Of a DNA stretch of 19,410 bases, positions 7,142 to 14,453 are shown in pieces. Origin of the DNA: Patescibacteria group bacterium. GTDB lineage: Bacteria > Patescibacteriota > Patescibacteriia > Patescibacteriales > GWC2-42-12. How positions within the stretch are numbered: position 1 is the stretch's first letter; every line of letters begins with the position of its first letter. A program made the translations under genes and the position numbers. The stretch covers positions 1 through 19,410 of the forward strand of contig JAHJAP010000054.1 of assembly GCA_018813805.1 (NCBI GenBank), read 5' to 3'. Below the pieces are notes generated by a model. That model did not search any database. It had not been told where the DNA came from and saw only the letters and a program-made list of their open reading frames with translations.

Positions 7142-7178
7142 GGGTCTGTTGCTGAATACGGTGTTCGGCGACAGACCC
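7142..7178. mobile_element. 37-bp palindromic MITE derivative
   Basis: A member of the GGGTCTG family between the divergent methyltransferase and rpsF genes. The flanking pentamers AAGAT and AAAAT match at four of five positions. The three single changes within the stem (positions 9, 12 and 22) all leave G-T pairs when read on the plus strand. Confidence 0.85.
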
Positions 7179-7215
7179 AAAATAACTTTAAAACTTTAGC
7201 ATGAAATATTTACTC

Positions 7216-7244
7216 TTGCAATTTTTTTTACTGTATGTTAAAGT
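7216..7244 (+). promoter_or_regulatory. Possible promoter for rpsF operon
   Basis: TTGCAA (7216-7221), a 17-base spacer, then TAAAGT (7239-7244), each four of six. An alternative -10 CATAAT lies at 7250-7255. Either would start transcription just before the structured leader at 7274-7391. Confidence 0.3.
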
Positions 7245-7273
7245 GCTAGCATAATTAAATACTTATTTTTTAA

Positions 7274-7391
7274 ACCTTTTCCATATCTTGCAAAAGGCAA
7301 GATAGCTTCGCTTAATGCGTTGCTAAAGGTATTCTCAATTTTTAAAAATTGGTTATTTTAATAATCACTAGAGAATATCTAGGATTTTTTT
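7274..7391 (+). promoter_or_regulatory. Structured rpsF leader, attenuator-like
   Basis: The first fold is a three-way junction. ACCTTT (7274-7279) pairs with AAAGGT (7325-7330) and encloses hairpin 7284-7304 (TATCTTGC/GCAAGATA) and hairpin 7305-7324 (GC-TT-CGC/GCG-TT-GC). The second fold pairs GGTATTCTC (7328-7336) with GAGAATATC (7371-7379, one G-T), enclosing hairpins at 7337-7350 and 7351-7366, and is followed five bases later by seven Ts (7385-7391). The two folds share 7328-7330, so they compete. The arrangement suggests transcription attenuation of rpsF-ssb-rpsR, possibly by S6/S18 autoregulation as known for this operon elsewhere. I could not confirm the published S6:S18 leader consensus. 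Confidence 0.5.
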
Positions 7392-7403
7392 AAATAAACT
7401 ATT

Positions 7404-7889
7404 ATGTCTAAAGTAAAACGATCAAATATTTCACGTTATGAACTGCTTTATATAACCTCTAATAAATTTAGCGAAGATGAGGTTAAATTGATTGTGGAAA
7501 AAATTAATCAAATAATTAAAGACGCTGGTGGCGTTATTACCTTAAATCAGGAATGGGGCAAAAAACGATTAATTTACCCAATTAAAACTTTTCGTTTTGG
7601 TTATTACAGTTTAGTAGAATTTGATTTAACTGGTTCAATGTTAGCTCAAATAGACAAACATTTACGCATGATGAGTGAAATTTTAAGACACCAAATTGTT
7701 GTTAAAAAAGTTAAAACCGCTGCTAAAATTGCTAAAGACAAAAAAATCGCCGACAAAATTACTGCCAGAGGATTAAAAGAAGAAAAAATTATTGAAGAAA
7801 AAACAAAAATTCAGAATAAACCTGATATTAATTTAAAAGAACTTGATGAAAAATTGGATAAAATTTTAGAGACAGACGATTTATTATAA
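7404..7889 (+). CDS. rpsF: 30S ribosomal protein S6
   Basis: A 161-residue protein. Residues 11-105 are the S6 ferredoxin-like fold: RYELLYITS, then IIKDAGGVITLNQEWGKKRLIYPIKTFRFGYYSLVEFDLTG, then LRMMSEILRHQIVVK. S6 binds S18 on the 30S platform. The C-terminus (about 106-161) is a charged, lysine/glutamate-rich extension without recognisable fold, ending in an amphipathic LKELDEKLDKILETDDLL segment. The gene opens the classical rpsF-ssb-rpsR operon and is preceded by a strongly structured leader. Confidence 0.95.
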   Translation: MSKVKRSNISRYELLYITSNKFSEDEVKLIVEKINQIIKDAGGVITLNQEWGKKRLIYPIKTFRFGYYSLVEFDLTGSMLAQIDKHLRMMSEILRHQIVVKKVKTAAKIAKDKKIADKITARGLKEEKIIEEKTKIQNKPDINLKELDEKLDKILETDDLL

Positions 7890-7950
7890 AAAAATTTAAT
7901 TTATAATTTTGCTGTTATTTTTTTTAATTAATAATAATTAAATTACATCT

Positions 7951-8418
7951 ATGAATTTAAACAAAGCCATGATCATTGGTAATTTAACTCGTGATCCTGA
8001 AATTAAAACCACTTTATCAGGTCAATCAGTTGCTTCTTTTGCTGTTGCTACTAATTTAATTTGGACTGATCAATCAGGTCAAAAACAAGAAAAAGTTGAA
8101 TTTCACAATATTGTCGCGTGGAGAAGGTTGGCGGAAATTTGCGGACAATATTTAAAAAAAGGTTCAAAAATTTATATTGAAGGTCGTTTACAAACTCATG
8201 ATTGGACTGGACAAGATGGTATTAAAAGATACCGCACTGAAATTATTGCTGAAAATATGATTATGCTTGATAGAGTAGCAACTAATATGGGACAAAATCA
8301 ATCAAACAGACAACAAGTCATAGCAAATGAACCAGTAATTAACATTGATGAATCGTTTGACAACAATGAAACCAACCCAACCGAAGAAGAAATTAAAGTA
8401 GAAAATATTCCATTTTAA
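7951..8418 (+). CDS. ssb: Single-stranded DNA-binding protein
   Basis: A 155-residue SSB with an N-terminal OB fold (1-108): [80 protein letters not shown] short disordered linker and an acidic tail follow ([11 protein letters not shown]), ending in the conserved IPF tip that recruits RecA-, RecO- and helicase-type partners. It lies between rpsF and rpsR, the standard bacterial order, 61 bases after rpsF and 14 before rpsR. Confidence 0.96.
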   Translation: MNLNKAMIIGNLTRDPEIKTTLSGQSVASFAVATNLIWTDQSGQKQEKVEFHNIVAWRRLAEICGQYLKKGSKIYIEGRLQTHDWTGQDGIKRYRTEIIAENMIMLDRVATNMGQNQSNRQQVIANEPVINIDESFDNNETNPTEEEIKVENIPF

Positions 8419-8432
8419 TATTTATATAATAT

Positions 8433-8654
8433 ATGGAAACTTCAATAAAAAAAGACAAACAATGTTATTTTTGTTTAAACAACATTGACGACATTGACTA
8501 TAAAGACACGCAACTCTTGCGCCGTTTTATTAATTTTTATGGTAAAATTTTACCAAGAAAACGAATTGGAACTTGTTCTACTCATCAGCGCAAACTAGCA
8601 ATAGCTATAAAACGATCCAGAGTTATGGCTTTATTGCCTTTTACTAATAAATAG
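8433..8654 (+). CDS. rpsR: 30S ribosomal protein S18
   Basis: A 73-residue S18. The N-terminal CYFC (Cys11, Cys14) keeps a possible metal-binding pair. The core matches the family: IDYKDTQLLRRFINFYGKILPRKRIGTCSTHQRKLAIAIKRSRVMALLPF. It is the partner of S6 and the last gene of the rpsF-ssb-rpsR unit. Forty-three bases later a palindromic element begins, which may help separate this operon from efp. Confidence 0.97.
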   Translation: METSIKKDKQCYFCLNNIDDIDYKDTQLLRRFINFYGKILPRKRIGTCSTHQRKLAIAIKRSRVMALLPFTNK

Positions 8655-8697
8655 AGCATATTGCCAAAACACTCTTTTGAATATAAATCCTCATAAT

Positions 8698-8734
8698 GGG
8701 TCTGTCGCCGAATACCGTATTCGGCGACAGACCC
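8698..8734. mobile_element. 37-bp perfect palindromic MITE derivative upstream of efp
   Basis: The least diverged copy: 18-base arms GGGTCTGTCGCCGAATAC and its exact complement around a single C. The flanking pentamers ATAAT and TTAAT match at four of five positions. It ends 18 bases before the chosen efp start codon. A possible promoter (TTGCCA at 8661-8666, TATAAA at 8682-8687, spacing 15) would start transcription at its left edge. Confidence 0.9.
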
Positions 8735-8752
8735 TTAATTAAAATTTTATTT

Positions 8753-9310
8753 ATGTTGAATTTGAGCGAAATCAAAATTGGTCAATTAATAAAAATAGCT
8801 GGTAATCCTTTTGTTGTAATTAAAGCTGAACATCATAAAATGGGGCGAGGCGGAGCAGTATTGAAAACTAAATTAAAAAATTTAATTAACAACAACGTTA
8901 TTGAAAAAACATTTCAAGGGAATGACAAGGCTGAAGAAGCAATTACGGAAATTAAACAAGCTAATTTTATGTATCAAGCCAATAACGAAGCGTATTTTAT
9001 GGACAATCAATCATTTGAGCAATTTAGTTTGCCTATTGAACAAATTGGCGCAAAACTAAAATTTTTAAAACAAGGACTTGATGTTGATATTTTGTATTTT
9101 CAAGACAAGCCAGTGGCTATAAAGTTACCTATTAAAATAGAGCTTAAAGTAATAAGCTCTCCTCCTGGAATTAAAGGTAATTCAGCTGGCAATGTAACTA
9201 AAATTATTGAACTAGAAACTGGCGCAAAAATTAACGCGCCAATGTTTATTAATCAAGATGATATTATTAGAATAAACACTGACACTGGAGAGTATGTAGA
9301 AAGAGCTTAA
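8753..9310 (+). CDS. efp: Elongation factor P, Arg32 type
   Basis: A 185-residue EF-P with three beta-barrel domains (KOW-like domain I, central OB domain, C-terminal OB domain ending SSPPGIKGNSAGNVTKIIELETGAKINAPMFI). EF-P relieves ribosome stalling at polyproline. The tip loop of domain I reads HHKMGRGGAV, placing Arg at residue 32, where many EF-Ps carry the modified Lys34 (PGKG); the usual Pro is replaced by Met. Arg32-type EF-Ps in other bacteria are rhamnosylated by EarP, but no such gene is visible here. The ATG at 8753 gives the canonical N-terminus. An in-frame ATG at 8696 would add 19 residues encoded by the palindromic element. Confidence 0.94.
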   Translation: MLNLSEIKIGQLIKIAGNPFVVIKAEHHKMGRGGAVLKTKLKNLINNNVIEKTFQGNDKAEEAITEIKQANFMYQANNEAYFMDNQSFEQFSLPIEQIGAKLKFLKQGLDVDILYFQDKPVAIKLPIKIELKVISSPPGIKGNSAGNVTKIIELETGAKINAPMFINQDDIIRINTDTGEYVERA

Positions 9311-9327
9311 AAAAAATTATTTTATAA

Positions 9328-9366
9328 AGAGTCTATCGCCGAATACCATATTCGGTATAAAATTTT
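9328..9366. mobile_element. One-ended MITE remnant next to ileS
   Basis: This matches one end of the 161-bp element: an altered terminus (GAGTCTATCGCCGAATAC), the inner hairpin region, then GGTATAAAATT. The opposite end is missing; instead the sequence runs straight into the region coding for the N-terminus of IleS. No target duplication can be recognised. It suggests a deletion that removed the rest of the element and perhaps the original ileS start. Confidence 0.75.
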
Positions 9367-9426
9367 AAAAATACGCAAAATAATCAAGAAAACAAACGTG
9401 ATGAAATCCAAAACCCATACGCAAAA

Positions 9427-12375
9427 ATGGAAGAAGATGTTTTAGATTTCTGGCAAAGAGCAGAGACATTTAAAAAATCCATCATAAAAAACGCGCCAAA
9501 AGGCAATTTTATTTTTAATGATGGTCCTCCTTTTATTACAGGTTTACCTCATTATGCAACTTTACTCCCTAGTATTGCCAAAGATGTTGTGCCAAGATAT
9601 TGGACAATGAAGGGATACAGAGTTGAGCGTGTTTGGGGTTGGGATTGTCATGGGTTACCAGCGGAAAATAAAGTTGAAGAACAGTTGGAATTAAAAAACA
9701 AAAAAGACATTGAAGAATTAGGAGTTGATAAATTTGTTGATGCTTGTCGATCTTATGTTAACAAGGGAACCGAACAATGGGAATGGTATATTAACAGAAT
9801 AGGAAGGTGGGTTGATATAAAAAACGCCTATAAAACAATGGATTTAAAATTCATGGAAAGTGTTATTTGGTCTTTTAAAAAATTATATGACATGAATTTT
9901 ATTTACGAGGGTTATCGCACCAGCTTGCATTGCCCACGTTGCGCTACGCCTTTATCAAAGTTTGAAATTACAATGGATGAGGGTTCTTATCGTGATGTAA
10001 CTGAAAAGTCTGTTGTTGTAAAATTTAAAATCAAAAACTCAAGCAATACAAACAAAAATATTCACATTGATGATAATACTTATTTGTTAGCGTGGACAAC
10101 AACGCCATGGACATTGCCTGGAAATTTAGCATTGGCAGTAGGAAATGAAATTGATTATTATATTTTAGAAACAAACACATCTATTGGTAGCGGCATTATT
10201 GATGGAGAATTAAAAACAACTATTGATAAATATATTGTTGCTTCTGATAGACTTGAAGATTTAATAAAACAAGGAAACTGTTTTTCGGACAATAAAAAGA
10301 AAATTAAAGGAAAACACCTAGTCGGTCTAAAATATGAACCGATATATAATTTAAACAATAATGAAATTATAAAATCAGATAAAACTTATAAAGTTTATGC
10401 AGCTGATTTTGTAACAGCCGAAAATGGGACAGGCATTGTCCATATTGCGCCAAATTTTGGCGAAGATGATTTTAGGCTTGGTGAAAAAGTTAAATTGCCA
10501 ATGATTAATCTAATGGATGAGAACGGAGTTTATTTGGAGTCGTCAGGACAATGGAACGGATATTATTTTAAAAAAGCTAATCGCGATGTTTTACTTGATC
10601 TGGAAAAACGAGGTATTATTTTTTCCAGTTTTGATTTCACGCATACTTATCCTTTTTGTTATCGTTGCAACACTCCTCTAATCTATAAAACTCAGAAGGC
10701 TTGGTATTTGAATGTGCAAAAAATAAAAGAAAGAATGCTAGAAACGAATAAAGAAATAAATTGGGTGCCTAAATATTTTAAAGAAGGTCGATTTAAAAAT
10801 AATATTGAAAGCGCGCCTGACTGGTGTCTTTCTAGATCACGCTATTGGGGATCGCCAATTCCTGTTTGGAAATGTTCTAATTGCAATAAAATAAAAGTCT
10901 TAGGATCAATTGAAGAAATTGAAAAATTAAGCGGGGAAAAAGTAGAAGATTTGCATCGGCCAAATATAGATAAATATGAATTAAAATGCGAATGCGGAAA
11001 CGTTATGAAAAGAGTTAAAGAAATATTAGACTGTTGGTTTGAATCTGGCGTTATGCCTTTTGCGCAATTTCATTATCCTTTTGAAAAACAAGAAAATTTT
11101 AAAAATATGTTTCCCGCGGATTTTATTATTGAATATACCGGCCAACTTAGAGGTTGGTTTTATTATCTACACGTTTTGTCAAACACCCTATTTAATTCCA
11201 TTTCTTTTAAAAATGTTATAGTTAGTGGAGTTTTAGCTGGAACAGACGGCCGAAAGATGAGTAAATTGTTCGGCAATTATCCTGATCCGCGCGCAACACT
11301 GGAAAAATATGGCAGCGACGCCTTGCGCATATATTTTATGAATAGTCCCATCATGCTTGGAGATGATACTAATTTTTCTGAAATAGATATTCAAGATGCA
11401 TTACGAAAAAATATAATAATACTTTGGAATGTTGTTAAATTTTATGAATTATTCATGCTGCCAAGCAATAAAATCTTTACAAAAGATATAGATAACAAAG
11501 AAAATATTTTAGATATATGGATACTAACGAGATTAAATCAATTAATTAAAGAAGTAACCGAAAACTTAGAAAAATATAATTTACCTGAAGCTTCTCGACC
11601 AATTAGTAAATTTATTGATGATCTATCAACTTGGTATCTAAGGCGTTCACGCGACAGATTTAAAAGTGAAGACGAAAAAGATAAACAAGCTGCGCTTTCT
11701 ACAACTAAATTTATTTTAACAGAGTTGGCAAAAGTAATGGCGCCTTTTGCTCCTTTTATCGCTGAGCAAGTTTGGCAAAAGATAACAGAAAATAATTTTA
11801 AAAATAAAGATAGATCAGTGCATCTTGAAAAATGGCCAGAAATCATTAATTTAAAAACTAAAAAGTTTGACAATATATTAGAAGAAATGGAGCAAGTCAG
11901 GAATGTTATTGAATTTGGTTTAGCAAAAAGAGATAAGGCTGGAATTAAAGTACGACAACCACTAGAAAAATTTTCAATTTTCAATTTTCAATTTTCAATT
12001 AATGAAAATTATTTAAATTTAATAAAGGACGAATTGAATGTTAAAAATATTGTTTGTGAAAAAGGGGACGGAAATATCTCAGTTGAACTTGATACAAACA
12101 TTACAAGTGAATTAAAATTGGAAGGCATCAAGCGCGAAATTGTACGATTCGTAAATGTAGCGCGCAAGGATTCAAAACTCAGTCTTAAAGATCGCGCAGA
12201 AATATATTATTCTACGGATAGTGAATTAATTCTAAACACTATTAAAACCTTTAAAGATAAGATTTTAAAAGACACCTTAAGTAATGAAATAAAAAACATT
12301 AAAGATACTACAAATTTAAAAGATGTAAAAATTAATGGCGCTTTATTAAAACTAGGTATTAAAAAACTTAAATAA
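9427..12375 (+). CDS. ileS: Isoleucyl-tRNA synthetase
   Basis: A 982-residue class Ia synthetase that charges tRNA-Ile and edits valine. FNDGPPFITGLPHYATLL (30-47) holds the HIGH-type motif, here HYAT. GWDCHGLPAENKVE (71-84) follows, the CP1 editing domain carries TTTPWTLPGN (224-233), and the KMSKS motif is KMSKL (610-614) followed by FGNYPDP. Several cysteine pairs (HCPRCATP, CYRCNTP, CSNCNK, CECG) suggest zinc sites. The anticodon-binding domain includes KVRQPLEKF. The ATG at 9427 is the first usual start, but the frame is open upstream to 9310 and codes NKRDEIQNPYAK just before it, which resembles IleS N-termini. The true start may be an ACG at 9373. A heptamer repeat lies within the gene at 11971-11998. 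Confidence 0.95.
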   Translation: MEEDVLDFWQRAETFKKSIIKNAPKGNFIFNDGPPFITGLPHYATLLPSIAKDVVPRYWTMKGYRVERVWGWDCHGLPAENKVEEQLELKNKKDIEELGVDKFVDACRSYVNKGTEQWEWYINRIGRWVDIKNAYKTMDLKFMESVIWSFKKLYDMNFIYEGYRTSLHCPRCATPLSKFEITMDEGSYRDVTEKSVVVKFKIKNSSNTNKNIHIDDNTYLLAWTTTPWTLPGNLALAVGNEIDYYILETNTSIGSGIIDGELKTTIDKYIVASDRLEDLIKQGNCFSDNKKKIKGKHLVGLKYEPIYNLNNNEIIKSDKTYKVYAADFVTAENGTGIVHIAPNFGEDDFRLGEKVKLPMINLMDENGVYLESSGQWNGYYFKKANRDVLLDLEKRGIIFSSFDFTHTYPFCYRCNTPLIYKTQKAWYLNVQKIKERMLETNKEINWVPKYFKEGRFKNNIESAPDWCLSRSRYWGSPIPVWKCSNCNKIKVLGSIEEIEKLSGEKVEDLHRPNIDKYELKCECGNVMKRVKEILDCWFESGVMPFAQFHYPFEKQENFKNMFPADFIIEYTGQLRGWFYYLHVLSNTLFNSISFKNVIVSGVLAGTDGRKMSKLFGNYPDPRATLEKYGSDALRIYFMNSPIMLGDDTNFSEIDIQDALRKNIIILWNVVKFYELFMLPSNKIFTKDIDNKENILDIWILTRLNQLIKEVTENLEKYNLPEASRPISKFIDDLSTWYLRRSRDRFKSEDEKDKQAALSTTKFILTELAKVMAPFAPFIAEQVWQKITENNFKNKDRSVHLEKWPEIINLKTKKFDNILEEMEQVRNVIEFGLAKRDKAGIKVRQPLEKFSIFNFQFSINENYLNLIKDELNVKNIVCEKGDGNISVELDTNITSELKLEGIKREIVRFVNVARKDSKLSLKDRAEIYYSTDSELILNTIKTFKDKILKDTLSNEIKNIKDTTNLKDVKINGALLKLGIKKLK
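11971..11998 (+). repeat. Four exact TTTTCAA repeats inside ileS
   Basis: TTTTCAA is repeated four times without error and encodes the stretch FSIFNFQFSI after KVRQPLEK in the C-terminal domain. Twenty-eight bases are not a multiple of three as a whole array, yet the frame is intact, so flanking sequence compensates. It probably adds a few residues in a surface loop. Confidence 0.85.
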
Positions 12376-12383
12376 ATATTTAT

Positions 12384-12544
12384 GGGTCTGTCGCTGAATA
12401 CTCTTTCGAGTATAAAATTTCAAATTTTTAGGAAATTTTTTTAAAAAGTTTTGAGGGAATATGGTTATATTAGCGAAAAAATTTTTGAAAAAATTTACAA
12501 AAATTTGGAATTTTATACCGAATACGGTATTCGGCGACAGACCC
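12384..12544. mobile_element. Full-length 161-bp MITE, copy A
   Basis: Both ends carry GGGTCTGTCGCNGAATAC as an 18-bp inverted repeat (one mismatch in this copy), and the imperfect inverted repeat continues inward for roughly 65 bases to a short centre near GAGGGAATATGG. Each arm also has its own small hairpin: ATACTCTTTCGAGTAT on the left and ATACCGAATACGGTAT on the right. The exact flanking duplication is TTTAT (12379-12383 and 12545-12549). It is 158 of 161 identical to copy B at 14982-15142. It has no coding capacity for a transposase. It lies between convergent ileS and recA and could act as a two-way terminator. Confidence 0.92.
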
Positions 12545-12545
12545 T

Positions 12546-13589
12546 TTATTTAACTTCTTCAACTTCCTTTGCTTTTACTGCTGTAAAAATTTTTTTCCTA
12601 ATCTCTTGCATTAATTTTTTATCAGATCGCAAAAATCTTTTAGCGTTTTCTCGTCCAACGCCTAATTTAATTTCACCAAAAGCATAAGAATTACCTTTTT
12701 TATTAACAACATCATATACTACGCCTGTATCTAAAAGATCACCTGAAATAGAAATCCCTTCATTATACATAATATCAAATTCACAAGCTCTAAACGGCGC
12801 AGCAACTTTGTTTTTAACTATCTTAGCTTTAACTCTATTGCCAATTATTCTATCTCCTTGTTTAATATGCGCAGCCCTTCTTACTTCAATTCTAACTGAA
12901 GCATAAAATTTCAAGGCTGTGCCGCCTGTTGTTGTTTCAGGATTGCCGAAAAAAACGCCAATTTTCATTCGTATTTGATTAATAAAAATAACAACAGTTT
13001 TAGTTTTAGAAATAATACCAGTTAATTTTCTTAAAGCTTGGCTCATTAATCTAGCCTGAAGGCCCATATGAGAATCTCCCATATCGCCTTCAATTTCTTT
13101 TTGAGGCACTAAAGCAGCTACACTATCTACAACAATAACATCAACGGCATTAGAACGCACTAGGGTTTCTAATATTTCTAAGGCTTGCTCTCCTGTATCA
13201 GGCTGACTAATCAACATTTCTTTAATATTAATACCTATTTTTTCAGCATATTCTGGGTCAAGCGCATGTTCAGCGTCAATAAAAGCAGCAATGCCTCCTG
13301 TTTTTTGCACTTCAGCAATAACATGTTGAGCTAAAGTTGTTTTACCGCTAGCTTCTGGACCAAATATTTCTATAATACGCCCCCGAGGAACACCATAAAC
13401 ACCCAAGGAAATATCTAATGACAAACACCCCGTTGGAACAACGTCAACATCTGATTTTCTAGCTTCACCAAACCTCATAATCGCTCCTTCGCCATATTTT
13501 TCTTTGATTTGCTCTATAGCCTCTGCCGCAGCTTGTATTTTTTTAAAATTATCACTTGTTTCTTTAGCTGTTTTTATTTGATTTTCCAT
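12546..13589 (-). CDS. recA: Recombinase RecA
   Basis: A 347-residue RecA of usual length. Walker A is GPEASGKT (77-84), and the catalytic glutamate lies in IDAEHALDP. Walker B is [13 protein letters not shown], followed by [23 protein letters not shown]. Loop L2 and its start read [31 protein letters not shown]. It forms the ATP-dependent filament for strand exchange and, where present, LexA cleavage. The C-terminal tail is shortened and only weakly acidic (KAKEVEEVK). The gene has its own promoter at 13679-13707 and an 80-base leader containing a degenerate palindromic element. The complement of its TAA stop lies within the right target duplication of the MITE at 12384-12544. Confidence 0.98.
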   Translation of the reverse strand: MENQIKTAKETSDNFKKIQAAAEAIEQIKEKYGEGAIMRFGEARKSDVDVVPTGCLSLDISLGVYGVPRGRIIEIFGPEASGKTTLAQHVIAEVQKTGGIAAFIDAEHALDPEYAEKIGINIKEMLISQPDTGEQALEILETLVRSNAVDVIVVDSVAALVPQKEIEGDMGDSHMGLQARLMSQALRKLTGIISKTKTVVIFINQIRMKIGVFFGNPETTTGGTALKFYASVRIEVRRAAHIKQGDRIIGNRVKAKIVKNKVAAPFRACEFDIMYNEGISISGDLLDTGVVYDVVNKKGNSYAFGEIKLGVGRENAKRFLRSDKKLMQEIRKKIFTAVKAKEVEEVK

Positions 13590-13620
13590 TTGATTATTTT
13601 AGTAAATTAAAAAGCCTCTA

Positions 13621-13657
13621 AAATCTACCGCTAAATGCCATATTTAGCAACAGACCT
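13621..13657 (-). mobile_element. Ancient 37-bp MITE copy in the recA leader
   Basis: About 24 of 37 positions match the perfect copy at 8698-8734. Read on the recA strand, positions 1-16 still pair with 22-37 without a gap: 11 Watson-Crick and 5 G-U pairs. Three base pairs have changed on both sides (1-37, 12-26, 13-25). It lies inside the predicted recA 5' untranslated region. Confidence 0.7.
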
Positions 13658-13678
13658 CTGGCCTCCTTGATACTTTCT

Positions 13679-13707
13679 ATAATAAACTATTCATTGCTTC
13701 TTGGCAA
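13679..13707 (-). promoter_or_regulatory. Sigma-70 type promoter for recA
   Basis: On the minus strand: -35 TTGCCA (13707-13702, five of six), a 17-base spacer, and -10 TATTAT (13684-13679, five of six). The start is predicted near 13672, about 83 bases before the recA ATG. No SOS-box-like palindrome was recognised. Confidence 0.55.
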
Positions 13708-13713
13708 TATCTA

Positions 13714-14439
13714 TTATTCCGCAACAGGATTAACTAAAACCTGTTTAGTTATTGTTCTGTTTTTGCCATATTTTTTACTAGCCGTAATGGTAATAAAATT
13801 TAAACCTATTTTTAAATTAATAGTTTTATTAAAATTTCCTTGAATATTATTTAAAATTGTTTCTCCATTAATAGTTATTTTTGTTTCAGGCTCGGCTTGC
13901 CCAGATACTTCAATAATACGTTGTTTAGTAACTAAATTATCAGCAGGACTAATAATTAATAAATTTGGTAAAGCAATAATTCTATTTAAACGAAATCCCA
14001 AATAAACAAAACAAACAATAACAATAAAAATAATTAAAATATTTTTAATAACTTTTGGCATTGCCCAAAAATATCGATTTTTAATTACTTGTTTGGCAAA
14101 CAATTCTTTTTCTTCGCGAGGATGATAAATATTTGCTTCCAGCTCATAGGCAGCAATTAAATCTAAATAATTCAATTTTAAAAAATTAGCATATTCTCGC
14201 AAAAAATTCTTGCCATAAATACCTTTAGGCAATTTATTATAATCGCCTTTTTCCAAAGCATCAAGATATTTATAATTAATTTTTAATTTTTCAGCTACTT
14301 GTTTTAGTTTAATTTTTCTATTTTGCCTAGCACTACGCAATTGCTCAGCCACTGTTTCTGTGCCCATAAATATTTTATTGGAAACAAAAAACTTTTTTTT
14401 ACTAAAAATTTTATTTTGTTTTTCTGCTATTTTATCCAT
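13714..14439 (-). CDS. RodZ-like HTH membrane protein
   Basis: A 241-residue bitopic membrane protein. Residues about 30-90 are a RodZ-type helix-turn-helix domain (LRSARQNRKIKLKQVAEKLKINYKYLDALEKGDYNKLPKGIYGKNFLREYANFL). One membrane helix lies at about 131-149. An extracytoplasmic beta-sandwich follows (about 160-241), with the repeated VSGQAEPETKITINGE and LKIGLNFITITAS pattern typical of Glucodextranase-B/Ig-like modules. RodZ proteins link MreB to cell-wall synthesis; whether this protein does so is not shown, and MreB is not in the window. The start is either 14439 or the internal ATG at 14367 (MGTETVAEQL), which fits the domain boundary better; the longer form adds a lysine-rich stretch. 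It is upstream of recA on the same strand. Confidence 0.78.
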   Translation of the reverse strand: MDKIAEKQNKIFSKKKFFVSNKIFMGTETVAEQLRSARQNRKIKLKQVAEKLKINYKYLDALEKGDYNKLPKGIYGKNFLREYANFLKLNYLDLIAAYELEANIYHPREEKELFAKQVIKNRYFWAMPKVIKNILIIFIVIVCFVYLGFRLNRIIALPNLLIISPADNLVTKQRIIEVSGQAEPETKITINGETILNNIQGNFNKTINLKIGLNFITITASKKYGKNRTITKQVLVNPVAE

Positions 14440-14453
14440 GGATATAATTATTA

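Noticed and set aside
12451-12687. Open reading frame of about 78 codons crossing the MITE and the end of recA
   Set aside because: It uses MITE interior sequence plus the antisense of recA, has no homology or start signals, and is a by-product of AT-rich palindromic DNA.
13625-13670. Leader peptide in the recA 5' UTR (AAGGAGG at 13663-13669, then TTG or ATG and a short frame ending in TAG)
   Set aside because: The spacing to the ATG is about 20 bases, the TTG start is speculative, and the codons fall within the palindromic element, where pairing explains the sequence.
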